From CAXBMB01 sp052078155 (GTDB lineage: Bacteria; Pseudomonadota; Alphaproteobacteria; Kiloniellales; DSM-21159), in the NCBI GenBank assembly GCA_052078155.1, contig JBQJBP010000004.1, positions 62,001 through 126,000 of the forward strand: a stretch of DNA of 64,000 bases, given 5' to 3'. Positions 26,446-36,118 of this stretch are shown here, piece after piece (the stretch's first letter is position 1; each line of letters begins with the position of its first letter). Position numbers and translations under genes: made by a program. Below the pieces are notes generated by a model. That model saw only the letters and a program-made list of their open reading frames with translations. It had not been told where the DNA came from and did not search any database.

Positions 26446-27099
26446 CTATTTGGGGTCGTACCGCAGCGCAGGTGTCACCCCGTCATTGCTGGTAACGGTT
26501 ACACCGAGATCGCGCACCAACCCATCTTTCAGGCCATAGATCCAGCCATGCAGAGACAGCTTCTGGCCCCGGTGCCAGGCATTCTGCACCAGGGTTGTCT
26601 TGGTCAGATTGCTCACCTGTTCCATCACGTTTAGTTCACAGAGACGATCAGCCCGCTGCTTGTCATCTCCCAGGGCGTCAATCTCTTCCTTGTTACGGGC
26701 ATAAAGAGCCTTGATCGGCCAGATCCACTGGTCAATCAGCCCCATCTGAGCCTGCCCCATGGCCGCCATCACCCCACCACAGCCATAGTGACCGCAGACG
26801 ATGATGTGCTCCACCTTCAACACTTCTGTTGAATACTGCAGAACCGACAGGCAGTTGATGTCGGCTGGCACCACCAGATTGGCCACATTGCGGTGAACAA
26901 ACAGCTCACCGGGATCCATGCCGACAATGTCATTGGCTGGTACCCGGCTGTCGGAGCAGCCGATCCAGAGGTATTTGGGCGACTGCTGATCTGACAGACG
27001 GTTGAAGAAATCGGGGTCGACTTTGGTTTTTCCCTCGGACCAGTTGCGGTTGTTTTCCAGCAGATCCTCGACCGTCAAGACGGCATTTTTTTCAGTCAT
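26446..27099 (-). CDS. can: Beta-class carbonic anhydrase
   Basis: A 217-residue zinc enzyme interconverting CO2 and bicarbonate in the cytoplasm. The zinc and catalytic residues are C48, D50, R52 (WIGCSDSRVPAN), H104 and C107 (VCGHYGCGGVMAA). NVANLVVPADINCLSVLQYSTEVLKVEHIIVCGHYGCGG is nearly identical to the beta-class consensus. Length is typical (E. coli Can 220). It is monocistronic, divergent from hrpB across a 377-bp spacer that holds a partial repeat copy. Confidence 0.95.
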   Translation of the reverse strand: MTEKNAVLTVEDLLENNRNWSEGKTKVDPDFFNRLSDQQSPKYLWIGCSDSRVPANDIVGMDPGELFVHRNVANLVVPADINCLSVLQYSTEVLKVEHIIVCGHYGCGGVMAAMGQAQMGLIDQWIWPIKALYARNKEEIDALGDDKQRADRLCELNVMEQVSNLTKTTLVQNAWHRGQKLSLHGWIYGLKDGLVRDLGVTVTSNDGVTPALRYDPK

Positions 27100-27257
27100 C
27101 CTCGTTTTCCTTTCACCTGTTGTCTGCCCTCCTTGTCAGGTTTGCCTGTGCCAAATGGCAGCAGAAGGTCAGCGCCAGTCATTATGTCAGAGCCAGGGAG
27201 CTCTGACGATTGTGCCGACAACATGGCCTTTGCATGGAGGGTGGGTCACAACAAAAG

Positions 27258-27298
27258 CAAAGCGTTTAAAGCTTCCACTTAAACCGATTTAACTCTAA
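27258..27298 (-). repeat. Partial dispersed repeat, copy E
   Basis: Read on the minus strand it is TTTAGAGTTAAATCGGTTTA followed by AGTGGAAGC, matching the first 40 bp of the dispersed element. The second half is absent. It lies between the carbonic anhydrase gene and hrpB. Confidence 0.6.
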
Positions 27299-27476
27299 AT
27301 CAGAGATGGTGGCTTAGCAAGTCACCGTCAAGACAACTAACGCAATAAAAACAATTGTTTATACAGGAAAAACCTGTCAATTAACGCCCGTTACTTTGCC
27401 AGAAAAGCACTGTAAAAGCTCCCCATCCCACTCTGGATTGAGCAGCGCTTCTCTGTAGTATTGATCCTCCTGACTT

Positions 27477-30014
27477 TTGGACGTGGCTTCGCCTGTGCCC
27501 CTGACACACCTCCCTTCCCTGCCTATCAGCCCGATGCTGCCGGAGCTGCTGTCGACACTCAGCGGGGCCAACACCGCCGTGTTGGAAGCCCCTCCAGGGG
27601 CTGGGAAGACCACGCTTGTCCCTCTGGCCCTGCTCGACCAGCAATGGTTGGCAGGCGGCAAGATCCTGATGCTGGAGCCCCGCCGCCTGGCCGCCCGGGC
27701 GGCTGCCGAGCGCATGGCTCAGATCCTGGGAGAACCTGTGGGGCAAAGGGTCGGCTATCGCACGCGCATGGACAGCAAAGTCAGCAGCGCCACCCTCATT
27801 GAAGTCATGACAGAGGGCACCTTGCTGCGCCAGCTACAGCGGGATCCGGAGCTGCCGGGGATCGGTGCGATCCTCTTTGACGAATTTCACGAACGCAATC
27901 TGGACAGCGATCTGGCGCTGGCTTTCAGTCGGGATCTGCAGGAAGCGCTGCGGGAAGATCTCAGGCTGTTGATCATGTCAGCCACCCTCGATGGCCAGGG
28001 CATTGCCGAAAAACTGGGCCAGGCCCCCGTTGTGCGCTCTGAAGGCCGCAGTTATCCGGTCGCGGTGACACACCACCCCGCCCCCAAAGACCGACAGCTG
28101 GGATCTTCATTGGCTGCGGTGCTGCGGCAGGCCCTTGCGGACACCCCGCCAGCCGATCTGGGGGATGTGCTGGTCTTCCTGCCCGGCGAGCAGGAGATCC
28201 GCCAGACTGCCGGGGATCTGAAATCGCTGGCAGAAACACACGACCTGGTCATTTTGCCTCTTTTTGGCGCACTGCCGCCCAGGCAACAGCAAGCGGCTCT
28301 AAGGCCGGACCCACAGGGCCGTCGCAAGGTCATTCTGTCCACCGCCATCGCCGAAACCAGCCTGACCATCGACGGCGTGCGCACGGTGATCGATTGCGGC
28401 CTTTCCCGGGAACCCCGCTTTGACCCCGGTAGCGGCATGAGCCGTCTGGTAACCACCAAAGTCTCCCAGGCCGGAGCCACCCAGCGGGCCGGACGGGCTG
28501 GTCGACAGGCCCCCGGTCATTGCCACCGTCTCTGGCCCGAACCCCAGCAGCGGGGACTGCCGCCTTATGCGCTGCCGGAAATCATGGTCGCCGACCTGAC
28601 CGGCTTTGCCCTTGATCTGGCGGTCTGGGGTGCCCGGGAGGATGATCTGCTTTTCCTGGACCCGCCCCCAACTGCCGCCCTTTCACAGGCCAGGGATTTG
28701 CTGGTTCAACTGGAGGCGCTGGATTCCTCCTATCGTGTGACCCCTTTGGGCAGACAAATGTCCGAGCTGCCGTTGCACCCCCGGCTGGCCCACATGCTGA
28801 TCACCTCCTGCAATCAGGACCAGGGGCCGGAGGCGGCAGCCATCGCTGCCGTGCTGATGGAAAAGGATCCCCTTACCAGCCGCGACAGCAATCTGGCCTC
28901 AAGACTGGATCTGCTGAACCGGCACAAGGAGGCAGCCGGACGGCCCGGCAACCAGGGGATCAACGCCGGTGCGCTGGCCAGGGTCAGGCAAACCGCCGGA
29001 GATCTGCGACGACGTCTCAAGCTGCCCAACCGTCCCCTGGATAGCAGCCTGTGCGGCCCGTTGCTGGCGCTGGCTTATCCGGACAGGCTGGCTCAGAGGC
29101 GCGGGCCTGGTCTCTACCGGCTTTCCGGTGGCGGTGGGGCGCGCCTTGCCGAAAACGACAGCCTGGCTCCTTTCGAGTTTCTGGCACTTGCTGCATTGGA
29201 TGGTCAGGTCAAAGACGGACGCATTTTCCTGGCCGCTTCGCTGACCAGAGAAGATCTGGAGCAGCAGTTCGCACAAGCCATAGAGGAAAAGGAGACTGTG
29301 CTCTGGAACAGCCGAAGCCAGTCAGTGCAGGCCCGCCAGCAGCTGCGGCTGGGCGCTTTGGTGCTAAAGGACAGACCACTTGCCAACCCCAGCCCGGATC
29401 TGATTGCAGCCGGACTGCTGCAGGGCCTGCGCGAAACGGGTCTGCACAAGCTAAGCTGGAGCAAAGAGGCAACGCAGTTTCGCCAGCGCACCCTCTGCCT
29501 GACGGCTAACAGCCCGGACCAGTCTGATTTTCCGGACTTCAGCGACCAGGCATTGCTGGAGGAACTGGAAGACTGGTTGGCCCCGTTTCTGGGGAAAGCC
29601 ACAAAGCTGGAGGCTCTGTCCAGGATCGACCTGCTCCCGGTGCTGAAAGCCCGGCTGGACTGGTCACAGCAGCAGCTGCTGGATCAGGAAGTCCCGACCC
29701 ACCTGAAAGTGCCCAGTGGTTCCAGCATCCGATTGGATTACAGCGACCCTGCCTCCCCGGCCCTGCCAGTCAAACTGCAGGAACTCTTTGGCCTGGCCCA
29801 GACCCCGACAGTCGCGCGCGGACGCTTGCCGGTGACCTTAAAACTGCTGTCGCCCGCCGGACGGCCGGTGCAGGTTACCCAGGATCTGGCAAACTTCTGG
29901 AAGGTGGGCTACCAGGATGTGAAAAAAGACCTCAAGGGCCGCTACCCCCGTCACCCCTGGCCTGACGACCCCTGGACGGCCCAGCCAACGCGACGCGCCA
30001 AACCCCGAACGTGA
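27477..30014 (+). CDS. hrpB: ATP-dependent helicase HrpB
   Basis: An 845-residue DEAH/RHA-family helicase. Motif I is APPGAGKTT (residues 38-46). Motif II is DEFHERN (135-141), where F replaces the usual alanine; from memory this is common in HrpB. Motif III is SATL, and motif VI is QRAGRAGRQAPGHCHRLW. The HrpB-specific C-terminal domain ends with WKVGYQDVKKDLKGRYPRHPWPDDP, which is diagnostic. Length matches the family (about 810-850). Its cellular role is poorly defined. The start follows TCCTCC-like sequence only weakly; an internal ATG 19 codons in is an alternative. Confidence 0.93.
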   Translation: MDVASPVPLTHLPSLPISPMLPELLSTLSGANTAVLEAPPGAGKTTLVPLALLDQQWLAGGKILMLEPRRLAARAAAERMAQILGEPVGQRVGYRTRMDSKVSSATLIEVMTEGTLLRQLQRDPELPGIGAILFDEFHERNLDSDLALAFSRDLQEALREDLRLLIMSATLDGQGIAEKLGQAPVVRSEGRSYPVAVTHHPAPKDRQLGSSLAAVLRQALADTPPADLGDVLVFLPGEQEIRQTAGDLKSLAETHDLVILPLFGALPPRQQQAALRPDPQGRRKVILSTAIAETSLTIDGVRTVIDCGLSREPRFDPGSGMSRLVTTKVSQAGATQRAGRAGRQAPGHCHRLWPEPQQRGLPPYALPEIMVADLTGFALDLAVWGAREDDLLFLDPPPTAALSQARDLLVQLEALDSSYRVTPLGRQMSELPLHPRLAHMLITSCNQDQGPEAAAIAAVLMEKDPLTSRDSNLASRLDLLNRHKEAAGRPGNQGINAGALARVRQTAGDLRRRLKLPNRPLDSSLCGPLLALAYPDRLAQRRGPGLYRLSGGGGARLAENDSLAPFEFLALAALDGQVKDGRIFLAASLTREDLEQQFAQAIEEKETVLWNSRSQSVQARQQLRLGALVLKDRPLANPSPDLIAAGLLQGLRETGLHKLSWSKEATQFRQRTLCLTANSPDQSDFPDFSDQALLEELEDWLAPFLGKATKLEALSRIDLLPVLKARLDWSQQQLLDQEVPTHLKVPSGSSIRLDYSDPASPALPVKLQELFGLAQTPTVARGRLPVTLKLLSPAGRPVQVTQDLANFWKVGYQDVKKDLKGRYPRHPWPDDPWTAQPTRRAKPRT

Positions 30015-30182
30015 CAGCACAGATCCCGCCCCGATCGGGAAAGCAGAAAAGCGATCAGCTCTTTAGGCTTAACTGCCTCTGGACCTGACGCCGGGACTAT
30101 GCAAGATGGCGGATACAGCCGCCGGGCGAATTCTCTTCCAGGCAGGCTCCCTCCCACACCAGATAAAGAGGCAAGGAATCCC

Positions 30183-31190
30183 GTGTCCAATAAGTTGCAA
30201 GATCTGCTTTCAAAACGCGACTGGCTGCTGGCCGACGGTGCCACCGGCACCAACATGTTTGCCATGGGTCTGCAACACGGGGATGCGCCAGAGCTCTGGA
30301 ACCTGGAAGAGCAGGACAAGATTCGCGCTCACTACCGCAGCTTCATCGACGCAGGCTCCGACATTGTCCTGACCAACACCTTTGGCGGCACGGCCAATCG
30401 CCTGAAGCTGCACAAGGCGGAAGATCAGGTCTATGACCTGAACAAAGCCGCAGCTGAGCTGCTGAAAGAAATGATCGACGAGAGCGGTCGCGAAGTAATC
30501 TGCGCCGGATCGGTCGGCCCGACCGGCGACCTGCTGGTGCCGCTGGGCCCCCTCACCTACGAAGAAGCTGTGGCGGCTTTTGAAGCCCAGTGCATTGGCC
30601 TGCGTGATGGCGGAGCCGATGTGGCCTGGATCGAAACCATGAGTTCGCCGGAAGAACTGAAAGCTGCCATTGAAGGGGCGACGAAAGCCGGCCTGCCTGT
30701 GGTCTGCACCCTGTCCTTCGACACCAACGGCCGCACCATGATGGGGGTCAGTCCCTCTGATCTGGTGGAGCTGGCCCATGCTTCCGACCCGCTGCCCATC
30801 GCCTTTGGCGGCAACTGCGGCACGGGGGCGGCAGAACTGGTCGCCGCCATCACCAACATGCGGGATGCCGGAGGCGACACGGACATCCGGATCGCCAAAG
30901 CCAACTGCGGCATTCCTGAATATGTCGACGGGGAAGTGGTTTACAACGGCACCCCGGAACTGATGGGCCGCTACGCCGTCATGGCCCACAATGCCGGGGC
31001 ACGGATCATTGGCGGCTGCTGCGGCACCACACCGACCCACGTCAAAGCCATGCGCGAAGCTCTGGAAAACCACACCAAGGGTCCAGCACCGACGCTGGAG
31101 GAAATTGTTGCAGAGCTGGGCGCCGTTGCCACGGGCAAAGACCCGGAAGCCGCAGGGGCCGAACGTCGCGGCCGCCGTCGCCGCAAGTAA
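30183..31190 (+). CDS. bmt: Betaine-homocysteine S-methyltransferase-type enzyme (Bmt)
   Basis: A 335-residue cobalamin-independent homocysteine methyltransferase. The GTG at 30183 follows AAGGAA; the longer open frame upstream is not family-like. Homocysteine-site motif DGATGTNMFAMGL, zinc ligands C212 (GGNCGTG) and C279-C280 (IIGGCCGTTPTH) are intact. The arginine-rich tail (ERRGRRRRK) is typical of alphaproteobacterial Bmt. It would move a methyl group from glycine betaine to homocysteine, giving dimethylglycine and methionine. In some alphaproteobacteria similar proteins act instead as the homocysteine subunit of a split MetH. The betaine and dimethylglycine genes nearby favour the first role. 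Confidence 0.88.
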   Translation: MSNKLQDLLSKRDWLLADGATGTNMFAMGLQHGDAPELWNLEEQDKIRAHYRSFIDAGSDIVLTNTFGGTANRLKLHKAEDQVYDLNKAAAELLKEMIDESGREVICAGSVGPTGDLLVPLGPLTYEEAVAAFEAQCIGLRDGGADVAWIETMSSPEELKAAIEGATKAGLPVVCTLSFDTNGRTMMGVSPSDLVELAHASDPLPIAFGGNCGTGAAELVAAITNMRDAGGDTDIRIAKANCGIPEYVDGEVVYNGTPELMGRYAVMAHNAGARIIGGCCGTTPTHVKAMREALENHTKGPAPTLEEIVAELGAVATGKDPEAAGAERRGRRRRK

Positions 31191-31217
31191 TCACCAACCT
31201 CTGACGTTACAGCATTG

Positions 31218-31249
31218 AAAAAGGGGAGCCGAAACCGGTTCCCCTTTTT
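31218..31249. terminator. Bidirectional intrinsic terminator between bmt and the HAD gene
   Basis: AAAAAGGGGA pairs with TCCCCTTTTT around a GC-rich loop. The A and T tracts lie within the stem on both strands, and the genes converge, so it can end both transcripts. Confidence 0.85.
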
Positions 31250-31262
31250 GCTGTTTCAACCG

Positions 31263-31961
31263 TCAGCCGAGAATATCAAAGATCTCGTCGATGGAATTAA
31301 GCACGTGATTGGCATGGGCAGAGAGAACGCCCCGGCTGGACGTTCCTGTCAGCACCCCAACCAGCTTGCCGGCACCGGCGGCTTCGCCCATCTGCATGTC
31401 GTGGGTGTTGTCGCCCACCACCATGACTTCTGCGGGGTTGAGGCTGGTGGTCCGGCAGAAAGCCTCCACCATGCCCGGGCCTGGTTTCACGCCGTAGCCG
31501 CTGTCATAGCCTGCGATGAAGTCCAGCAGCTGGCGCAGATCAAAACGCTCTACCGTCAGCTCGGCAGCCACCTGAGAATCGTTGGTAGCAATGCCCAACC
31601 GTAAATCCAAGGAGCGCAAACGGGTAAAGAAGGCTTCCAGGTCAGTCACCGGAACGGCAGAGACAATCCCTTCGTTCTGGAAGACCCTGTCCAGCAGCTC
31701 CACCAGTTCTCCCACCCGGCGGTGGGGCAGTTCAGCTGCCCAGAGCATGGCAATCTCGGAGGTGTTCCCGGCAGCCAGCAGAGATCCGGCCTGAACCTCA
31801 TCAGTCTCCGGATTGTGCCCGCCAATGGCCAGCAGACGCTCAGACACCGCCACATTACCACTCGCCGCGGCAATGGCAGCTTTGCGGTTCACCGGCGACC
31901 AGGTGGCCTGATAGTCAAAAAGAGTTCCATCCTTGTCAAAAAGAATGCCTTTGATGGCCAT
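31263..31961 (-). CDS. HAD-superfamily hydrolase, phosphoglycolate-phosphatase-like
   Basis: A 232-residue HAD phosphatase. Motif I is FDKDGTLFDY (nucleophile D10, general acid D12), motif II is IATNDS, and motif III plus IV is KPGPGMVEAF with VMVVGDNTHDMQMGEAAGAG. The cap is the small helical type of Gph/beta-phosphoglucomutase relatives. Substrate unknown; the best guess is a small phosphate ester. It converges with bmt and lies downstream of the choline transporter genes on the same strand, 141 bp after choV, so it may be read with them. Confidence 0.85.
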   Translation of the reverse strand: MAIKGILFDKDGTLFDYQATWSPVNRKAAIAAASGNVAVSERLLAIGGHNPETDEVQAGSLLAAGNTSEIAMLWAAELPHRRVGELVELLDRVFQNEGIVSAVPVTDLEAFFTRLRSLDLRLGIATNDSQVAAELTVERFDLRQLLDFIAGYDSGYGVKPGPGMVEAFCRTTSLNPAEVMVVGDNTHDMQMGEAAGAGKLVGVLTGTSSRGVLSAHANHVLNSIDEIFDILG

Positions 31962-32101
31962 GGGCCGCTCCCAACAAATTTCACATACGACGCACCAGGG
32001 CTAACGACAGGTCGCCGCAGCAGAGCCAGCCTGCGCACCCCAGAGTGTGATTAACGTCTTTGCTGAAATCACCTCGTGGGTCCAAACAAGACGATATGAC
32101 T

Positions 32102-33286
32102 CTAGCCCTGCTGACTCTGCCGCAAAATACCCTGATAGATTTCCTGGTCGCCACAGACACCAACGAAGCTCTCACCGTCAAGCAAAACCACCGGCAAACC
32201 GGAAGCCTGACGCAATTCAATGACCCGGCGCATGGTCGTTCCCAACGGCGCGGCGACCAGTTGCAGGCCGTTCAGCGGGGCTTCCAGAAGAGACTCACTG
32301 TCTGCAACCACCTCCCCGGCTCCCCCGTCCAGACGCAGCCCAATGGGCCGGCCCTTGTCATCCAGGTTGACCGCATGGCGACCGGCCTTGTCCAGGTCCA
32401 CCCAATCCCCGGAACGGGACAGTTTGTCCAGCGGGGTCATGAGAGAGCCCCCACGCAGAACATTTAACGGGTTCATGTGGGCGACAAATTCGGTGACGTA
32501 GTCATTGGCGGGATTGAGCACGATGTCTTCCGGTTCCCCGGTCTGGACGATCCGGCCCGATTCCATGATGGAGATGTGGCTGCCGATCTTCAGGGCTTCA
32601 TCCAGGTCATGGCTGACAAAAATGATGGTCTTGTGCAGCTTCTGCTGCAGTTCCAGCAATTCATCCTGCAGCTTGTCCCGGATCAAGGGATCCAAGGCAG
32701 AAAAAGGTTCGTCCATAAGCAGAATGTCAGCGTCGGTGGCAAAGGCCCGGGCCAGACCAACGCGCTGCTGCATGCCGCCGGACAGCTCGTGGGCATACTT
32801 ATCGGCCCACTGATCCAGCCCGACGATTTCCAGCTTTTCGTCAACAATGGATTTGCGTTCTGCCTTTGCCATGCCGCGCAGTTCCAGGCCAAAGCCGACG
32901 TTTTCCCGCACCGTACGCCAGGGCAGCAAAGCGAACTGCTGGAAAACCATGGCCACGCGCGTGGTACGCAGGGTCCGCAGGACCGAGGCCGAGCAGCTGG
33001 CCACATCGACGGCCTGCCCCTCATGCTCAATCAGCACTTCTCCGCGCGAGACCTTGTTCAAGCCGTTGACGGCCCGCAGCAAGGTGGATTTGCCGGACCC
33101 GGACAGGCCCATGAGAACCGAGATTTCCCCCTGCTCTACCGCCAGATTGGCATCAGCCACCCCCAGCACATTGCCGGTGGCGTCCAGGATTTCATCGCGG
33201 GTTTTGCCCTGATCCAGCAGACCCAGGGCCACCTGCGGCTTTTCGCCGAACATAATGTCGACGTGCTTGAATTCGACTGTCGGCAT
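32102..33286 (-). CDS. choV: Choline ABC transporter ATPase
   Basis: A 394-residue ATPase of the quaternary-amine (QAT/ProV) group. Walker A is GLSGSGKSTLLRAVNGL, the signature LSGGMQQRVGLARA, Walker B ADILLMDEPFSALDPL, and the switch IFVSHDLDEAL. The N-terminal extension ALGLLDQGKTRDEILDATGNVLGVADA is characteristic of ChoV. The C-terminal 110 residues form a regulatory domain in the CBS position of ProV. The start codon overlaps the choW stop (TAATG). With ChoX and ChoW it imports choline for oxidation by BetA; betI lies on the other side of choX. Confidence 0.92.
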   Translation of the reverse strand: MPTVEFKHVDIMFGEKPQVALGLLDQGKTRDEILDATGNVLGVADANLAVEQGEISVLMGLSGSGKSTLLRAVNGLNKVSRGEVLIEHEGQAVDVASCSASVLRTLRTTRVAMVFQQFALLPWRTVRENVGFGLELRGMAKAERKSIVDEKLEIVGLDQWADKYAHELSGGMQQRVGLARAFATDADILLMDEPFSALDPLIRDKLQDELLELQQKLHKTIIFVSHDLDEALKIGSHISIMESGRIVQTGEPEDIVLNPANDYVTEFVAHMNPLNVLRGGSLMTPLDKLSRSGDWVDLDKAGRHAVNLDDKGRPIGLRLDGGAGEVVADSESLLEAPLNGLQLVAAPLGTTMRRVIELRQASGLPVVLLDGESFVGVCGDQEIYQGILRQSQQG

Positions 33287-34137
33287 TATTTCTTATCCGT
33301 CTTTTTGGCGGGTTCTTTGCAGAGGCGGTCCAGCAGGATCGCCACAATGACAATGGCCAGCCCGGCTTCAAAGCCTTTGGGAATGTTCACCGTGTTGAGC
33401 GCCCGGATGACCGGGACCCCAAGACCGTCAGCCCCGACCAGCGCGGCGATCACCACCATGGACAGAGACAGCATGATGCACTGGGTCAACCCCGCCATGA
33501 TGGTCGGCAGGGCGTGCGGCAGTTCGACTTTCCACAGCAACTGGCTTTTGCTGGCCCCAAAGGACTCCCCGGCCTCCAGCAGCGGCTTGGGCACGGAAGA
33601 AACACCCAGGTGGGTCAGACGAATGGGGGACGGCAGGGCGAAAATCACCGTGGAAATCAAGCCCGGCACCACCCCCAAACCGAACAGCACCATGGTCGGG
33701 ATCAGGTACACGAAGGTGGGAATGGTCTGCATCAGATCCAGCACCGGACGCAGCGCGGCGTAAAGCCGGGGGCGGTGGGCGGCCGCAATTCCCAGCGGCA
33801 CCCCAATGGCCATGCAGACAATGGTCGAAGCCAGGATCAGCGCCAGGGACTTAATGGTTTCTTCCCAATAGCCCATGTTGACGATCAACAGCAGGAAGAC
33901 GATGGCCCCGGCTGTCAGTTTCCAGGACCGGTGCAGCCAGTAAGCCAGCGCTGCGACCAGCGCAATGACCAGCAAAGGCGGGAAAAAGAGCAGCAGGTCG
34001 ATGACGCCCTCAATGGTCGTGCCGACCACCAGGGAAATGAAATCAAAAAACCAATAGAGATGGTCTTCAGCAAAGCCCACCAGTTCCTTGATCCACTTTC
34101 CCAGAGGAATCTTTGGTTCTGAAAACCACTCCTCCAT
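33286..34137 (-). CDS. choW: Choline ABC transporter permease
   Basis: A 283-residue ProW-type permease with about six spans. IPLGKWIKELVGFAEDHLYWFFDFISLVVGTTIEG is the family start, and the coupling region is LPHALPTIMAGLTQCIMLSLSMVVIAALVGADGLG. It is translationally coupled to choV. A 467-bp spacer separates it from choX; this spacer is longer than usual for such operons and holds a hairpin right after choX plus a repeat of GTTTCAGAT. Confidence 0.92.
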   Translation of the reverse strand: MEEWFSEPKIPLGKWIKELVGFAEDHLYWFFDFISLVVGTTIEGVIDLLLFFPPLLVIALVAALAYWLHRSWKLTAGAIVFLLLIVNMGYWEETIKSLALILASTIVCMAIGVPLGIAAAHRPRLYAALRPVLDLMQTIPTFVYLIPTMVLFGLGVVPGLISTVIFALPSPIRLTHLGVSSVPKPLLEAGESFGASKSQLLWKVELPHALPTIMAGLTQCIMLSLSMVVIAALVGADGLGVPVIRALNTVNIPKGFEAGLAIVIVAILLDRLCKEPAKKTDKK

Positions 34138-34561
34138 CTTTCATCTCCCTCTCAATTCGTTTCTCGCGCCCCACCCCACAGCCTTCATCAGGGTATCCGG
34201 CGGATGCCAGTTTCAAACTGCACCCTCTGGTCCCTTAAAGAGCCCTGTTTGCTTTCTTTGCTGGACCGCGTGTTGAGGTCACAAAGATCAGAAGGACTCT
34301 AGCCTGAGGCGATAAAAGGGGGGAGGAAATAATTCGGGACGTTACGCGCCCCTGTTCTTTTGTCAGCCGTCCGGCATCAATGGGTTTGCCATCGGGTACA
34401 ATGGCCTGAGACCAATGACCTTTACTTCAATGGCCTCTGGCCCCATGGCCCGGGGATCAACGCTACCTGGTCCCTGCCGTCTTGTCCCCCACAACACAAG
34501 AACAGCCCAGTTTCCGGACAACTGTATCCGTTTCAGATGATACCTGTTTCAGATAAACGAA

Positions 34562-34585
34562 GGGCGGCTGCACCAACAGCCGCCC
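34562..34585 (-). terminator. Hairpin downstream of choX (attenuator or terminator)
   Basis: GGGCGGCTG pairs perfectly with CAGCCGCCC around a 6-base loop, 19 bp past the choX stop. The minus-strand sequence after it is TTCGTTT, a weak T-tract. It could partly stop transcription so that the binding protein is made in excess of the membrane components, as in many ABC operons. The remaining spacer to choW (34138-34560) shows no gene. Confidence 0.6.
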
Positions 34586-34604
34586 CTCCTGCGTTACCTG
34601 CCGC

Positions 34605-35549
34605 TTAGAGGCCCAGAGCGCTTTTCACTGCGGGCAGAGCGGGCTTGCCGTCCATGGTTTCCACGCCATCAAGCCAGCCATCAACAATGGCGGGGTTTTT
34701 CTTAAGCCAGGCTGTGGCTGCATCTTCCGGCTCTTCACCATCATCCAGAATGGCACCCATGATTTCGTTTTCCAGGGCCAGGGTGAAGGCGAGATTGTTC
34801 AGCAGCTTGCCCATGTTGGGGCAATCAGACCCATAGCCTGCGCGGGTGTTGGTGTAGACGGTGGCACCGCCGTAGTTGGGGCCGAACCAGTCATCCCCAC
34901 CATCCAGATACACCATGTCGAAGTTGGCGTTCATCGGGTGCGGCGCCCACCCCAGGAAAACAATGGCTTTATCACGCTTGGATGCACGGGCGACCTGAGC
35001 CAGCATGCCCTGCTCGCTGGATTCCACCACATCGAAACCCTTCAGACCAAAGGCATCCTGATCAATCATGTCCAGGATCAGACGGTTGCCATCGTTGCCC
35101 GGCTCAATGCCGTAGATTTTGCCATCCAGGTCATCGCGGAATTTGGCGATGTCGCCGAAGCTCTTCAGACCCTTGTCAGCCAGATACTTGGGCACGGCCA
35201 GGGTGTACTTGGCCCCTTCCAGATTGGCGCGCACAGTGTCCACGGTTTTGTCTTCACGGTAAGGGGCGATGTCCCCTTCCATGGTGGGCATCCAGTTCCC
35301 CAGGAAGACGTCAATGTCCCCGTTTTTCATGGAGGCATAAGTCACCGGCACGGACAACAATGTGGTGGTCGGCTCGTAGCCCATGGCTTTCAGCACCACA
35401 GAGGTGGCTGCGGTGGTGGCGGTGATGTCGGTCCAGCCAACGTCAGAAAAGCGAACTGTCTTGCATGCTTCAGGATCGGCAGCCTGCGCGGTGGCACTCC
35501 ACCCCAGAGCCACGACGGCGGCAGTTGCCAGAATTTTGCTGATTTTCAT
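34605..35549 (-). CDS. choX: Choline ABC transporter substrate-binding protein
   Basis: A 314-residue OpuAC-type binding protein with a signal peptide (MKISKILATAAVVALGWSATAQA). The mature start is ADPEACKTVRFSDVGWTDITATTAATSVVLKAMGYEP. YASMKNGDIDVFLGNWMPTME, GWAPHPMNANFDMVYLDGGDDWFGPNYGGATVYT and the paired cysteines (near C33 and C247) are features of ChoX. Aromatic residues that cage the trimethylammonium group are plausible among the tryptophans but I cannot assign them exactly. It is the first gene of choXWV, with a BetI-type operator upstream. Confidence 0.93.
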   Translation of the reverse strand: MKISKILATAAVVALGWSATAQAADPEACKTVRFSDVGWTDITATTAATSVVLKAMGYEPTTTLLSVPVTYASMKNGDIDVFLGNWMPTMEGDIAPYREDKTVDTVRANLEGAKYTLAVPKYLADKGLKSFGDIAKFRDDLDGKIYGIEPGNDGNRLILDMIDQDAFGLKGFDVVESSEQGMLAQVARASKRDKAIVFLGWAPHPMNANFDMVYLDGGDDWFGPNYGGATVYTNTRAGYGSDCPNMGKLLNNLAFTLALENEIMGAILDDGEEPEDAATAWLKKNPAIVDGWLDGVETMDGKPALPAVKSALGL

Positions 35550-35882
35550 CTTGTTATTACCTTCCCTGTTTGCGGTCGGTTCAACAGAAGGAGCCCTGTT
35601 TTCATTGGCCTTGTCACCAGGAAAACTGTTGTTTCTTGGTGGGTTTGGGTCCCCTGAACTTCATTTTGTTTCGCATCGCTGCTTCTGATAGCCACAGGAA
35701 CCGCGACATCAAAAGGCCGATACTCTCGAAGTAAACTGGTCCAGCGATGGCCCTTACTTTGCCCCCATTTTAATGACAGGTCACCTGTCATGTATCGGGG
35801 ATACGCAAGGCCCGCAGCCCCGTGGCCACGACCCAGTCCGTCTCCATAATTACACGTTGCGACACTATGAAACCTTTTTTTG

Positions 35883-35896
35883 ATTGAACGTTCAAT
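35883..35896. promoter_or_regulatory. BetI-type operator between choX and betI
   Basis: ATTGAACGTTCAAT is a perfect 14-bp palindrome matching the core of BetI operators. It sits in the divergent spacer 334 bp from choX and 222 bp from betI, so a repressor bound here could control both directions. Choline relieves BetI binding in characterised systems. Confidence 0.8.
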
Positions 35897-36068
35897 AAAA
35901 AATGTTAGATTCCCCCCAGATTTTGCGAATGTTGCCGGATAGAGACCAACAGTCTCCCAACGGCGACAGAGTGATCCGGACGGCGGACAGACACTCAAAG
36001 CTGAAACAGATCAAAACTGAAACAATGGTCTGGACCCGTCAGTTTTTGTAATCCCGCTCCCGGCCACT

Positions 36069-36104
36069 GGGTCCACAGCCAACACAGGGTCCACAGCCAA
36101 CAAA
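36069..36104. repeat. Tandem 18-bp duplication in the betI leader
   Basis: GGGTCCACAGCCAACACA is followed directly by GGGTCCACAGCCAACAAA, ending at the betI ribosome site AAAGGAAG. Just upstream, CTGAAACA is also repeated (36001-36027). Both lie in the untranslated leader. Confidence 0.8.
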
Positions 36105-36118
36105 GGAAGTGACGCAGA

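Noticed and set aside
30015..30182. A SAH or SAM riboswitch upstream of bmt
   Set aside because: The spacer is short and I could not find a convincing conserved core or pseudoknot.
31215..31604. A 129-codon plus-strand gene after bmt
   Set aside because: It starts inside the terminator and runs antisense through the HAD hydrolase gene, which has all its motifs on the minus strand.
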